Positions 9,313 to 18,922 of a stretch of 61,811 nucleotides of DNA are shown here, piece by piece. Under the pieces are notes generated by a model. That model was not told the origin of the DNA, ran no database searches, and saw only the letters and a program-made list of their open reading frames with translations. The number at the start of each line of letters is the position of its first letter. The first letter of the stretch is position 1. This DNA is from Clostridia bacterium (GTDB lineage Bacteria > Bacillota > Clostridia > Oscillospirales > Acutalibacteraceae), in the NCBI GenBank assembly GCA_017625435.1, contig JAGAKX010000017.1, positions 1 to 61,811 of the forward strand. The letters are read 5' to 3'. The position numbers were made by a program, and so were the translations under genes.

Positions 9313-10058
9313 CCCACGGTGCCTCCCGAAGACTCAGCGAAAGTATACTGAGAAAGGTCAATGAGCACATCAGCGTCGGAAAGCTTTCCGGTCTCAAATG
9401 AGGTAAGACGCCACATAACCGTCATAATATTCTCTTCGTCGTAAGCCTCGCACTTAGCTGCAAAGCCGAATTCCTTATCAATCCAGACATATACGGACTG
9501 CGTGAGCTTTCCTCCCGAATATGCACGCTGAATATACTTGTGACAGGGTCTTCCTGCTACCTCTTCATCGTACATATAAAGAACATTGCTCTGAGAAGGC
9601 AGGTCCTTTTCAATCTCCGTCAGCTTCATAAACATACTTGAAAGAGAGGAAAAGGGCTTATTCTCAAGAACGGAATGAGCCTGCTGCTCCTCACCGTCAA
9701 TAAGCACGTAATAGTCGGTATTGTTACCGTCCGCCTTATAGTAGAGAATTGAGTTTGTGTCAACGTATTCAACGGTGAATGCGTTCTGTGACTTTTTTTC
9801 CTTTATTTTCATTGTAGCGAGGCTCTGCTCGGGATTATAGTATTCATACTCTGCCGAGAAATTCTTCTGCCAGGACTTATCTACATTGATTGTATCCCCG
9901 GGGGTATTCTGCCCTTCGTCAGTTGTACCCTCAGAGCCCTGAGGAACATAGGAATAGTCAGTTGTGGTCTCATCCTCTGTCCCGCCGCCGCAGCAGGTAA
10001 GACAAAAAACAATTCCCGCACAAAGTAAAAGCGAAATCAAAATGCGTAAGCTTCTCAT
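9309..10058 (-). CDS. LolA-like lipoprotein
   Basis: A 249-residue predicted lipoprotein. The N-terminus has a basic start, a hydrophobic core and a lipobox-like FCLTCC ending near residue 23, followed by a Gly/Thr/Glu-rich linker. The rest is a beta-rich domain with regularly spaced strands (SAEYEYYN, NAFTVEYVDTNSILYY, CHKYIQRAYSGGKL, VYVWIDKEFGFAAKCEAY) that resembles LolA/LppX-type lipid-binding folds by pattern. The exact function is unknown. It is the first gene of the operon with the HAD and GH127 genes and starts after TCGGAGGAT. Confidence 0.75.
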   Translation of the reverse strand: MRSLRILISLLLCAGIVFCLTCCGGGTEDETTTDYSYVPQGSEGTTDEGQNTPGDTINVDKSWQKNFSAEYEYYNPEQSLATMKIKEKKSQNAFTVEYVDTNSILYYKADGNNTDYYVLIDGEEQQAHSVLENKPFSSLSSMFMKLTEIEKDLPSQSNVLYMYDEEVAGRPCHKYIQRAYSGGKLTQSVYVWIDKEFGFAAKCEAYDEENIMTVMWRLTSFETGKLSDADVLIDLSQYTFAESSGGTVG

Positions 10059-10201
10059 AATATCCTCCGATACAAATATACATTATAATTATTATACAAA
10101 AACGGCTGTTTGTCAAACAAAATATTTATTAAAAAAGTATTGTTATAATACTTTATTTGTGATAAATTATACTTAAATATATAACGGAAAGGATGTAAAC
10201 C

Positions 10202-13200
10202 GTGAAATACAGAATATTAAAAAACCTTCACAATAATTTTTCTGTTTTTGAAAAAAACAAGCTCATACCGAGAGCCTACGCAGTTCCCTTTTCGTCCTTT
10301 GACGGACTTTCTTCAATCTGCTATAAGAAGGAGCGCTATTCCTCCGATATGGTAACGGTTCTCTCGGGCGAGTGGAATTTCAGATTTTATAAATCAATTA
10401 AGGATGTACCGGACTGTCTCGATACGGCAAAAACAAGATTTGATACGGTAACCGTCCCCTCAGACTGGCAGAGAACAGGCTATCAGGAGCCTGTTTATCT
10501 CAACTGCCCCTATGAAATCAAGACTATTGCACCTCAGATTCCCGAGGATATGCCCGTGGGCGTTTACAGAAAGAAAATTAATATCGAAAAGCTGTCAGCT
10601 AAGCACATTATCTCCTTCCTCGGTGTTTCCAATAACCTCTCCCTTTACGTAAACGGCAAATTTGTCGGCTACTCCGAGGGCAGTCACAACACCGCAGAAT
10701 TCGATATCACCGCCTTCCTTTCAGAGGGCACCAACGAAATCGTTGCAGTTATGTTCAAGTGGTGTAACGGTACCTTCCTGGAGTGCCAGGATATGTTCCG
10801 TGAAAACGGCATTTTCCGTGATGTTCTTCTTTATAACTACCCCGAAAGCTATCTTTATGACTTTGAGGCTGTGACCGAAAAGGCAGAGAAGGGCTATAAT
10901 CTCACCGTCAGAACCCTTCTCGGAGACAATAAGGACTGTAAGGTTCTGGCACGTGTTTTTGACAGAGAAAAGACACTTATTGCCGAAAAAGAGGTAACAG
11001 GCGAAGAGGAAATTACATTTGAAGACCTTCAGGTACAGGAATGGAACGCGGAAATTCCCGTCTGCTACGCTCTTTATCTTACTGTTGTTGCCGACGGTAA
11101 GGAGGCTATGACCTTAAGACAGTTCATAGGCTTTAAGACAATCAGAATCGAAAACGGCGTTTTCTACGTAAATGATAAGCCCATAAAGGTCAAGGGTGTA
11201 AACCACCACGACACAGACCTTTATAAGGGATATTCAATGTCTTCCGAGGATATGGAAAGAGATATCCGTCTTATGAAGGAATTGAACGTAAACGGTGTCA
11301 GAACCTCTCACTATCCCCCCGACCCCTACTTTATAACCCTCTGCGATATCAACGGTCTTTATGTTATTGACGAAGCTGATATAGAAACCCACGGCTGCGG
11401 CGAAATGTTCGACGATATGGACCGTATAAGCCACGACATCAGGTGGGCAAAGCACTATGTTGACCGTGTAAAGAGAATGTATTTCCGTGACAGAAACCAT
11501 CCCTCAATCATTATGTGGTCTCTGGGAAATGAGGCAGGCGGCTACAAGTGTCAGGACAGATGCTATAAGTTCTTAAAGGAAACAGGTACTCCCGTTCCCG
11601 TGCATTATGAGGGTGTTGTAAGAACCAAGCGCTTCCATTACGACGTGATTTCCGAAATGTATACTTCAACGGAAGAAATCGAAGATATGATAAAGGGTAA
11701 GAGAATCCGCCGGTATGAGGACAAAAAATATCTCTGCCGTGAGTATTCAAAATATCCCTTCTATCTCTGCGAATATGCCCACGCTATGGGTGTCGGCCCC
11801 GGAAATCTCGAGGAATACTGGGACCTCTTCTACAAGTGGGACAATTCTATGGGCGGCTGCATCTGGGAATGGGCTGACCACGCAGTTTACCACGATGAAA
11901 ACGATAAAAAATATAAGTACAAGTACACCTACGGCGGAGACCACGGTGAAAAGCAGCACGACGGTCACTTCTGCGTTGACGGTCTTATGTACGCAGACAG
12001 AAGACTTCATACGGGTGCCAAGGCTATGAAGGTTGTTTACAGACCTGTCCGTGCAGAATATAAGGGTGACGGTGTATTTACCTTTACAAACACCAACCGC
12101 TTCCGCGATTCCTCTTATATTGCCGTAAAGTATGATTATCAGGTAAACGGAATTACCGAGAAAACCGGTGACATTGAGCTTAGAGTTGACGCAATGCAGT
12201 CCGTTGACATTACCCTTCCCGAGGTAAAAATCGTTGAAGGTGCAGACTGCTACATAAACTTCATTTATACCGATAAGGAAACGGGACACGAAATCGCTCT
12301 CGAGCAGGCAGAGCTCTCTGTTTCCGACTGTGAATATGATATTGAAATAGGCTCAAAGATTTCAGCTGAATCCGAAAACGGCATCCTTACGGTTATTTAT
12401 GATAACGGCAAGGCAGTTTTCGACGGCACAACGGGTGAGCTTACCTCCTACATCGTAAACGGTAAGGAGCTTCTGAACCTCCACGCAACAGAAGGCAAGG
12501 GTATTAATCTCAATCTTTACAGAGCACTTATTGACAATGACGCACGAATGAGAGACAAATGGGCTGAGGGCGGTCTTAATAAGCTTAAAAAGAAGCTTGA
12601 GGAATTCTGGATTTCAGTTGATGACGGTGAAATTGCCGTTGAAGCTCTTTACACAATGAATGCCGGAAGAAAGACTATGTACTGCTGGTACATCAGGTAT
12701 ACCATCTCTTCTCTCGGAGCTATGGAAATTCAGACTTCTCTCAAGGCTCTGTCCCCCGATGCCGTTAAGGATATCCCCCGCTTCGGTATTACCCTGGAGC
12801 TTGACAGAAGCTTCTGCTCGGCAGAATACTTCGGAAGAGGTACTGCCGAAAATATGCCCGACTTCAAGGCACAGTCCCCCGTCGGCATCTATTCCTCCAA
12901 AATTGCCGATATGTATGAGCCTTATGTATTCCCCCAGGAAAACGGTATGCATTGCGATACACGTTGGTTAAAGCTCTCTGACGGCGAAAACACCGTTTCC
13001 TTCTACGGTGATGCTCCCTTCAATTTCAGCGTACACCATAAGACTCAGTCCGCTATAAATAAGGCAGAGCATCAGGAGGACCTCAAGGATATGAACACTA
13101 CATATCTTACCCTTGACGGCTACACAAGAGGCATCGGCTCCTCCTCCTGCGGACCCGACACACGTGAAGAATACCGCCTTGATGCATCAAAAATTATGGA

Positions 13201-13234
13201 ATTCAGCTTCACAATAATCCCCACGAAAGGATAA
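10202..13234 (+). CDS. Beta-galactosidase-type enzyme, glycoside hydrolase family 2 (LacZ-like)
   Basis: A 1010-residue GH2 enzyme with the long LacZ-like architecture: N-terminal sugar-binding domain (VPSDWQRTGYQEPVYLN; VGVYRKKI), immunoglobulin-like domain, TIM barrel and a C-terminal bgal small-chain domain (PRFGITLELDR; YFGRGTAENMPDF). The acid/base Glu is in MWSLGNEAGG near residue 443 and the nucleophile Glu in LCEYAHAMG near 523. It is predicted cytoplasmic. The start is a GTG after AAAGGA. It forms an operon with the GH78 gene 4 bases downstream. It is likely a beta-galactosidase, though other GH2 specificities cannot be excluded. Confidence 0.93.
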   Translation: MKYRILKNLHNNFSVFEKNKLIPRAYAVPFSSFDGLSSICYKKERYSSDMVTVLSGEWNFRFYKSIKDVPDCLDTAKTRFDTVTVPSDWQRTGYQEPVYLNCPYEIKTIAPQIPEDMPVGVYRKKINIEKLSAKHIISFLGVSNNLSLYVNGKFVGYSEGSHNTAEFDITAFLSEGTNEIVAVMFKWCNGTFLECQDMFRENGIFRDVLLYNYPESYLYDFEAVTEKAEKGYNLTVRTLLGDNKDCKVLARVFDREKTLIAEKEVTGEEEITFEDLQVQEWNAEIPVCYALYLTVVADGKEAMTLRQFIGFKTIRIENGVFYVNDKPIKVKGVNHHDTDLYKGYSMSSEDMERDIRLMKELNVNGVRTSHYPPDPYFITLCDINGLYVIDEADIETHGCGEMFDDMDRISHDIRWAKHYVDRVKRMYFRDRNHPSIIMWSLGNEAGGYKCQDRCYKFLKETGTPVPVHYEGVVRTKRFHYDVISEMYTSTEEIEDMIKGKRIRRYEDKKYLCREYSKYPFYLCEYAHAMGVGPGNLEEYWDLFYKWDNSMGGCIWEWADHAVYHDENDKKYKYKYTYGGDHGEKQHDGHFCVDGLMYADRRLHTGAKAMKVVYRPVRAEYKGDGVFTFTNTNRFRDSSYIAVKYDYQVNGITEKTGDIELRVDAMQSVDITLPEVKIVEGADCYINFIYTDKETGHEIALEQAELSVSDCEYDIEIGSKISAESENGILTVIYDNGKAVFDGTTGELTSYIVNGKELLNLHATEGKGINLNLYRALIDNDARMRDKWAEGGLNKLKKKLEEFWISVDDGEIAVEALYTMNAGRKTMYCWYIRYTISSLGAMEIQTSLKALSPDAVKDIPRFGITLELDRSFCSAEYFGRGTAENMPDFKAQSPVGIYSSKIADMYEPYVFPQENGMHCDTRWLKLSDGENTVSFYGDAPFNFSVHHKTQSAINKAEHQEDLKDMNTTYLTLDGYTRGIGSSSCGPDTREEYRLDASKIMEFSFTIIPTKG

Positions 13235-13238
13235 GGCT

Positions 13239-15398
13239 ATGAGCTCTGATATTTTTAAGAATTCAGTCTGGCTTACATACCCCGATATGGATGCAGTTCT
13301 TACGAGAACTGCATTCTCCTGTGAGAATATAAGTAAAGCCACACTTTATATTACCGCTCTCGGGTATTTTGAAGCCTTTATTAACGGAGAAAGAGTGTCT
13401 GACGAGCATTTTATTCCCGCTATGACAGACTACGAAAAACGTGATTTGTCCGGTATTCACATGCCCATATATGACACACTCTCTCACAGAATATATTACT
13501 ATAAGTACGACATTACCCCTTCTCTTAAAAACGGAGAAAACGTGCTTTGTGCACATATCGGTGCCGGCTGGTACGGTCAGCACGAAAGTCCCAACGAGGG
13601 TATGCCCTACTGGGGCGACAATACCCTTGTTTTCTCTCTTGAGCTTACGGATAACGCAGGGAATGTAACTTATATTAACTCTTCCCCCGAAAACACAAAA
13701 TTCAGAAAAAGCTATATTCTTGAAACAAGCCTTTATTACGGTGAGTATCACGATGCACGTCTTTACCCCGAGGGCTGGAAGAGTGCCGGCTTTGACGATT
13801 CCGAGTGGAAGAATTCAGCAGTCAGAACCGCCCCCGAAACCGAGCTTTATGAATGCTTTTTCCCCTCGGATAAGGTTATAAGAACCATAACTCCCAAGGT
13901 AATTTACGAGTTCGGCGATATGAAGATTTACGATATCGGTGAATTAGCGGCAGGCTATGCCGTTCTGCAGTTCAGCGACGATGCAAGAACAAGCGAGCGT
14001 GCAGTTCTTCGTTATGCAGATGAGCTCAATTCTGACGGAAGCCTGCAGTTCCATTACACGGGCGGCACCTTCCGTATGCAGAGAGATACGTTTATTTACG
14101 ATATGAGTGCAAAAGGTCAGGATTTTCATCCTCACTTCACCTGGCACGCTGCACGGTATATTGAGGTTACGGGCATCTGTCATTTAACCGAATACCGTGT
14201 TATTGGGACAGACCTTAAAAAGACCTCGGACTTTACCTGTGACAACGAAACCCTTCAATGGATTTTTGATGCCTACGTTAAAACTCAGAGTGCCAACGTT
14301 CACGGCTGCATCCCCTCCGACTGTCCCCACAGAGAAAGGCTCGGCTACACAGGTGACGGACAGCTGACCTGCGGTGCCGTTATGAGCGTTTTTGATGCCC
14401 GTCTTATGTATAAAAAGTGGATGGCAGACATAAGAGACTGTCAGGACAAAAAAGGCGGTCACGTACAGCATACTGCACCCTTCTACGGAGGAGGCGGCGG
14501 CCCCGGAGGCTGGGGCGGTGCGGCAGTAATAGTCCCCTACCGCTACTATAAATTCTACGGCGATAAAGATGTACTCAGGGAAAGCTACGAATCAATGAAG
14601 GCTTACCTTAAATATATGGTAAACCATACTGAGGACGGCATTGTAACAAGTGAGGAGCCGGGCGGCTGGTGTCTCGGTGACTGGTGTCCTCTCGGAAACC
14701 GCGTTACCATTCCCGAAGCCTTCATAAACACATATTTCCTCTCTAAATGTGCCGCCATGACGGCAGAAACCGCCGAAATTTTAGGTTTCTCTGATGAGGC
14801 TCCCATTTATAAGGAATTAGAGGAAAGCTCCAAAAATGCACTCGTTAAGCATTATTATAATGAAGATACCCACAGCTTCTGCGAGGGTACACAGGGAGCA
14901 GATGCATTCGCACTTGACCTGGGACTCGGTGACGAAATCACAAAGAAAAGCTTTATAGAAAAATACGAAAAGCTTCTTACCTTCGACACGGGTATTTTCG
15001 GTACGGATCTTGTTATCAGAATGCTCTTTAATAACGGCAGAGGCGATATTGCTTATAAAATGCTCACAAATGAAGAAATCACATCCTTCTATAATATGAA
15101 GAAGCACGGTGCCACAACCCTGTGGGAAAACTGGGACGGCTGTGATTCAAGATGCCATCCTATGTTCGGTGCTGTTGTTGAATATTTCTTCTCCGACATT
15201 TTGGGAATAAAGAGATATAATGACAAGGCAGGCTATAAGGAAATTACCGTCTCCCCTGCTGACATTCCTGCTCTTCGTAACGTAAAGGGTACAATGCGAA
15301 CCCCCGACGGTGAAATCAGAGTTGAAATTACCACGGACGAAAACGGCAGACGAGATGTCAGCACAGGCGTTACGGGTGACATAAAAATAATCAGATAA
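13239..15398 (+). CDS. Alpha-L-rhamnosidase, glycoside hydrolase family 78
   Basis: A 719-residue GH78-type protein. N-terminal beta-sandwich domains (YITALGYFEAFINGERV; HIGAGWYGQHE) precede the alpha/alpha toroid, which carries the family signature DCPHRERLGYTGDG near residue 360 with the catalytic Glu. Further toroid motifs are GGWCLGDWCP near 475 and TLWENWDG near 627. Such enzymes remove terminal alpha-L-rhamnose. It is on the short side for the family (often 850-1000 residues) because it has fewer accessory domains. It follows the GH2 gene by 4 bases, so the two are co-expressed. No export signal is seen. Confidence 0.9.
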   Translation: MSSDIFKNSVWLTYPDMDAVLTRTAFSCENISKATLYITALGYFEAFINGERVSDEHFIPAMTDYEKRDLSGIHMPIYDTLSHRIYYYKYDITPSLKNGENVLCAHIGAGWYGQHESPNEGMPYWGDNTLVFSLELTDNAGNVTYINSSPENTKFRKSYILETSLYYGEYHDARLYPEGWKSAGFDDSEWKNSAVRTAPETELYECFFPSDKVIRTITPKVIYEFGDMKIYDIGELAAGYAVLQFSDDARTSERAVLRYADELNSDGSLQFHYTGGTFRMQRDTFIYDMSAKGQDFHPHFTWHAARYIEVTGICHLTEYRVIGTDLKKTSDFTCDNETLQWIFDAYVKTQSANVHGCIPSDCPHRERLGYTGDGQLTCGAVMSVFDARLMYKKWMADIRDCQDKKGGHVQHTAPFYGGGGGPGGWGGAAVIVPYRYYKFYGDKDVLRESYESMKAYLKYMVNHTEDGIVTSEEPGGWCLGDWCPLGNRVTIPEAFINTYFLSKCAAMTAETAEILGFSDEAPIYKELEESSKNALVKHYYNEDTHSFCEGTQGADAFALDLGLGDEITKKSFIEKYEKLLTFDTGIFGTDLVIRMLFNNGRGDIAYKMLTNEEITSFYNMKKHGATTLWENWDGCDSRCHPMFGAVVEYFFSDILGIKRYNDKAGYKEITVSPADIPALRNVKGTMRTPDGEIRVEITTDENGRRDVSTGVTGDIKIIR

Positions 15399-15414
15399 TC
15401 TTTATTAATAAACT

Positions 15415-15442
15415 ACGGCTCAGGGACTTGTCCCCGAGCCGT
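15415..15442. terminator. Bidirectional terminator between GH78 and the propeller gene
   Basis: A perfect-looking hairpin with arms ACGGCTCAGGGAC and GTCCCCGAGCCGT sits between two convergent genes. T-rich sequence follows on both strands. Confidence 0.8.
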
Positions 15443-15458
15443 TATTGTTATATGTAAT

Positions 15459-17555
15459 TTATTCCTCTATAAATCCGTAATATCTTCCCATCCAGTAGTT
15501 AAGAAGCCATTCGGAGGGTTCAACGTATCTTGTATCGTATCCGCCCTTCATGCAGAATGCCTCATAGGAAAGACAGCCGAGAACTCTTTCATCCGCAGGG
15601 AATGCCCATCGTGCCTGAGGACCGTCACCGTATTCCTCGGGACCGTAGTTTATCTCAACATCGGGACGGATTGTATGATCAGTCTTATAATCCATAAGAT
15701 CAAGGGAATAATCCTCAAGAGTTTCGATACACTCCTCAATATTGGTGTGTCCGCCTGTATGAAGTGAAAGCGTAAAGGCAAAAAGAGGATAATGCTCTAT
15801 CTTTTCATAATTATAATGACGTCTGAGAGCTAAAAGAAGATATCTTCTCATATCGGGATTCTTCTCATACTCGAGAAGAGGCATAATTGAAAGAATACCT
15901 AAAAGATCGTCAATGTGGTTTGCCCAGCTGTCATATCTCTTATACATAAGAAGATTCATACCGTAATGATGCTTCTTTATTAATTCCTCTGCAATATCAC
16001 CGTATTTTTTATCCCCGGTAAGGTGCTCGGTGATTCTCATAAAGGAAACAAGCTCAAGAGAATTTATGCCCTTCTCCCAGCACCACATTTCCTCGTCATT
16101 CAGTTCCCCGGGACCGAAGTGAGCCCATGTTGTGGGAAGACCGTCAACGTCGCAGAGCGTATAATCATTTTCAATAAGATGGTCGGTTACTCTCTTTATT
16201 GATTCGGCAATTTCAGCCTTTTCCTCGTCGGAAGCCAGCATATCCGAATAATATGCCGCAGCGAAATAATGACCTACAAGCTCATCGGATGAGGTCTCAC
16301 CCTTCCACTCAAGCTCACCGATTTCATCGGTTACTCTGTGCCATTCGTGATGTCCGTCACCGAAGCGGTGCTCACCGGGTCGGCGGTATGCACGTGCAGG
16401 AAATCCGCTGATACCCGTAAGATTCTGAAGCTTCAGAATCGCCTTCATGGTCTTTCCTGCCTGAAGCTTTGCCGCCTCATCACCCGTTACCTTATACTTG
16501 AAGCAAAGTGCACCGAGATATAAGGCAGACCACAAGCCATCGTTGTCGGAAATCTCATTGGTAGCCTCCGAAAGAGGTACCGAAATATCGGAAACCTGTG
16601 CGCCCGCGTGATAGTTTTCTCGGGTAAAATACTTCATCTGACTGTCATAATACTCAGCCTTCTCGGAAAGCGACATTTCCTTTAATTCAATACGGGAAAG
16701 ACCCTTGTCGGTTGCAACCCAATATTCCGTATTGTCACTCTTCACGGCAACGTCAAGAGCTCTTTCGGAGGCTAAATATCTGCCCTTGCCGAGGAATCTT
16801 GTCTTCCAGCCGTTAACAACATAAAGACCGATTTCCGTAGCAATATAAAATGTATCATCCGTTCCGAAAACAATTCTGTTGACTGCGCATTTGGGGAAGA
16901 AATCAAAGTCATCGGGAGTGAGCCACTCACTCTTGCCGTCATAAAGGTATACACCCTCATCGGTACCGAGCCACACACCGCCGAGTGAGTCACCCGTAAG
17001 CGTTCTGATGCCTGAGGGAGCCTTACACATAGAGGGCATAAGCGTGCTCCAGCGGGGACGCTTGCCGTGAAGCACAAGAAGTGCCTTGGGACAGGCTGCA
17101 AACACCTGTCTGTCCCCGAAAGCGGTCATAGCGTGTGTGCTTTCAAAATCAAAGCCCTGAAATCTTACGAATTCACCGTCCTGAAGCTTATAGCAGGTTG
17201 AAGCCGTTGCAAGCCAGATGTCCCCGTTACCGTCGGAAGCAATATCAACCACCTTATCGGTAAAGCTCTGTCTTTTTGCAACGGTAAAATTCCTTACCGT
17301 ATAGACAGCCTCTGTTGTTCCTGCAAATAAGATACCGTCAGCCTCAAAGAGAGCAGTAACCTCCTCAGAAATTCCCTCAATAACAGAAATTTCGCCGTCC
17401 TTAAAATATGCAAGTCCCTTATCGGTACCCGCAAAAAGCACGTCACCGAGGTAGCACAGTCTCGTTACGTTATCGGACGGAAGACCCTTGCCCACGGTAA
17501 AAAGCGTTCTTATCTTCTGGGGAGTTTTCTTTGTTTTAATTGAATAATGCTTCAT
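15459..17555 (-). CDS. Beta-propeller / alpha-toroid fusion protein of unknown function
   Basis: A 698-residue protein with two halves. Residues about 10-290 hold repeated blades of the two-component-regulator propeller type, seen as recurring L-FAGTDKGLAYF, DIWLATAST, GVWLGTDEGVYLYDG, FYIATEIGLYV and YWVATDKGLSRI. Residues about 310-698 are helical and rich in aromatic residues (HHEWHRVTDEIG; WAHFGPGELNDEEMWCWEKG; YDSWANHIDDLLG; YGPEEYGDGPQARW), like an alpha/alpha-toroid glycosidase or lyase. No signal peptide or membrane segment is visible, which is unusual for this propeller type. It lies downstream of the GH4 gene behind a terminator-like hairpin and has its own AAGGAG site. It may be an intracellular glycan-active enzyme, but no catalytic residues can be assigned. 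Confidence 0.7.
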   Translation of the reverse strand: MKHYSIKTKKTPQKIRTLFTVGKGLPSDNVTRLCYLGDVLFAGTDKGLAYFKDGEISVIEGISEEVTALFEADGILFAGTTEAVYTVRNFTVAKRQSFTDKVVDIASDGNGDIWLATASTCYKLQDGEFVRFQGFDFESTHAMTAFGDRQVFAACPKALLVLHGKRPRWSTLMPSMCKAPSGIRTLTGDSLGGVWLGTDEGVYLYDGKSEWLTPDDFDFFPKCAVNRIVFGTDDTFYIATEIGLYVVNGWKTRFLGKGRYLASERALDVAVKSDNTEYWVATDKGLSRIELKEMSLSEKAEYYDSQMKYFTRENYHAGAQVSDISVPLSEATNEISDNDGLWSALYLGALCFKYKVTGDEAAKLQAGKTMKAILKLQNLTGISGFPARAYRRPGEHRFGDGHHEWHRVTDEIGELEWKGETSSDELVGHYFAAAYYSDMLASDEEKAEIAESIKRVTDHLIENDYTLCDVDGLPTTWAHFGPGELNDEEMWCWEKGINSLELVSFMRITEHLTGDKKYGDIAEELIKKHHYGMNLLMYKRYDSWANHIDDLLGILSIMPLLEYEKNPDMRRYLLLALRRHYNYEKIEHYPLFAFTLSLHTGGHTNIEECIETLEDYSLDLMDYKTDHTIRPDVEINYGPEEYGDGPQARWAFPADERVLGCLSYEAFCMKGGYDTRYVEPSEWLLNYWMGRYYGFIEE

Positions 17556-17579
17556 ATCTCTTCTCCTTTATACGAAAAA

Positions 17580-17613
17580 CACCTGTCCGTGAAATATTTC
17601 ACACAGACAGGTG
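17580..17613 (-). terminator. Terminator or attenuator between GH4 and propeller genes
   Basis: On the minus strand, arms CACCTGTC and GACAGGTG enclose an inner GTGAAATATTTCAC palindrome and are followed by TTTTT. It lies 10 bases after the GH4 stop and 25 bases before the propeller start, so it ends or attenuates the upstream transcript. Confidence 0.75.
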
Positions 17614-17622
17614 AATATCAGC

Positions 17623-18906
17623 TTATTTTCCGAGGAACTGGGGAAGGAATTCTCTGTGAGCATCCTTCATTTCCTCATAGCAGTCTCTTGCCTTTTTGAA
17701 GTCACCTATAAGGGGATGTACCATCATTGCGTTGTATGCGGCACGGTCGTCACCGTTCATACCTGCTTCAACGGTATATTTTTCATAAGTTTTTACAACC
17801 TGCATAAGACCTTCAATGTGACGGTTCCATGTAGGCTTTACGGGCACGGGCTTTGCTCCGTCTGCACCGATTCTTGCGGCAACCTCAACTACATCATTGT
17901 CGTGCATAAAGGGAAGAGTGCCGTTATTGAGTACGTTTACAACGTGAACATCATTCTTGTCATTTGCGATTGAATCAATAAGTGAGCAGGCAGCAAGTGA
18001 ATACTTGTGACCGCCGCGCTTGTCGAGAAGGGCGGGCTTTATGCAAAGCTCTTCATCCTGATACATCTTGAGAAGCTGTTCCTCAATGTCCATACAAACC
18101 TGAGCACGGCTCTTCTTGTCTTCTCTGAGATGCTTGATTTTATCCTCACGGTTATAGTAATACTGAAGATAAGATGAAGGCCAGCCGCCGCAGGCACGAA
18201 GGCAGTCGGGATCAAAGCCGTCGTCAACGATATTCGCCATAACCTTGGGTGCAAAGCCCTCGTCAAAGAGCTTGTAAAGTACATCCTCGCCGTCCTTCAC
18301 AACAGAGGTAATCCAGCTCAAATGGTTAAGTCCCAGGTATGTAACCTCAGCGTCCATACCTACTGCTTCCTTGACATCGTCAATCATATCAATGGGAACA
18401 TTGCAAAGACCGATGCACTTGACCTTGGTGTTATTAAGAACGAAGTCCGTGATAATACCCGAGGGATTTGTGAAGTTGATAAGCCATGCATCGGGACAGA
18501 GCTCTTCAATCTTCTTACAGATGTTTCCGATTACGGGAATTGTACGGAGTGCCTTGAAAAATCCTCCGATACCCGTTGTTTCCTGACCGATAAGACCGTA
18601 CTTTACGGGAATGGATTCGTCAAGATAACGGCAAGGAAGCTTACCTACACGAATCTGTGTAACAACGAAATCTGCACCGGGAAGAGCATCGTCAAGGTTA
18701 TCTGTCATTACAACCTCTGTGTCCATTCCTGCAGCCTTAATCATTCTCTCGCAAAGAGAGCCTACTATATTTCTCTTTCTGTCGTCAATGTCCATAAGAA
18801 CAAGACGCTTTAATTTAAGAGAATCCTGTCTCTGTAAAAATCCGTCTACAAGCTCGGGGCAATAGGTACTGCCGGAACCGATTACGGTAACATTAATTTC
18901 TTTCAT
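17623..18906 (-). CDS. 6-phospho-glycosidase, glycoside hydrolase family 4
   Basis: A 427-residue GH4 enzyme, which hydrolyses phosphorylated (or some free) glycosides using NAD and a divalent metal. The Rossmann NAD site VTVIGSGSTYCPEL begins at residue 6. The metal and catalytic motifs are NFTNPSGI near 150, GLCNVPID near 172 and YLGLNHLSW near 198. The start chosen is the ATG at 18906, preceded by GGGAGG; an upstream in-frame extension to 18966 has no ribosome site and adds non-conserved residues. It lies 16 bases after the kinase gene in the GH109-kinase-GH4 operon. Substrate is likely a 6-phospho-beta-glucoside-like sugar, by family inference. Confidence 0.9.
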   Translation of the reverse strand: MKEINVTVIGSGSTYCPELVDGFLQRQDSLKLKRLVLMDIDDRKRNIVGSLCERMIKAAGMDTEVVMTDNLDDALPGADFVVTQIRVGKLPCRYLDESIPVKYGLIGQETTGIGGFFKALRTIPVIGNICKKIEELCPDAWLINFTNPSGIITDFVLNNTKVKCIGLCNVPIDMIDDVKEAVGMDAEVTYLGLNHLSWITSVVKDGEDVLYKLFDEGFAPKVMANIVDDGFDPDCLRACGGWPSSYLQYYYNREDKIKHLREDKKSRAQVCMDIEEQLLKMYQDEELCIKPALLDKRGGHKYSLAACSLIDSIANDKNDVHVVNVLNNGTLPFMHDNDVVEVAARIGADGAKPVPVKPTWNRHIEGLMQVVKTYEKYTVEAGMNGDDRAAYNAMMVHPLIGDFKKARDCYEEMKDAHREFLPQFLGK

Positions 18907-18922
18907 CTGAAAAACCTCCCTG

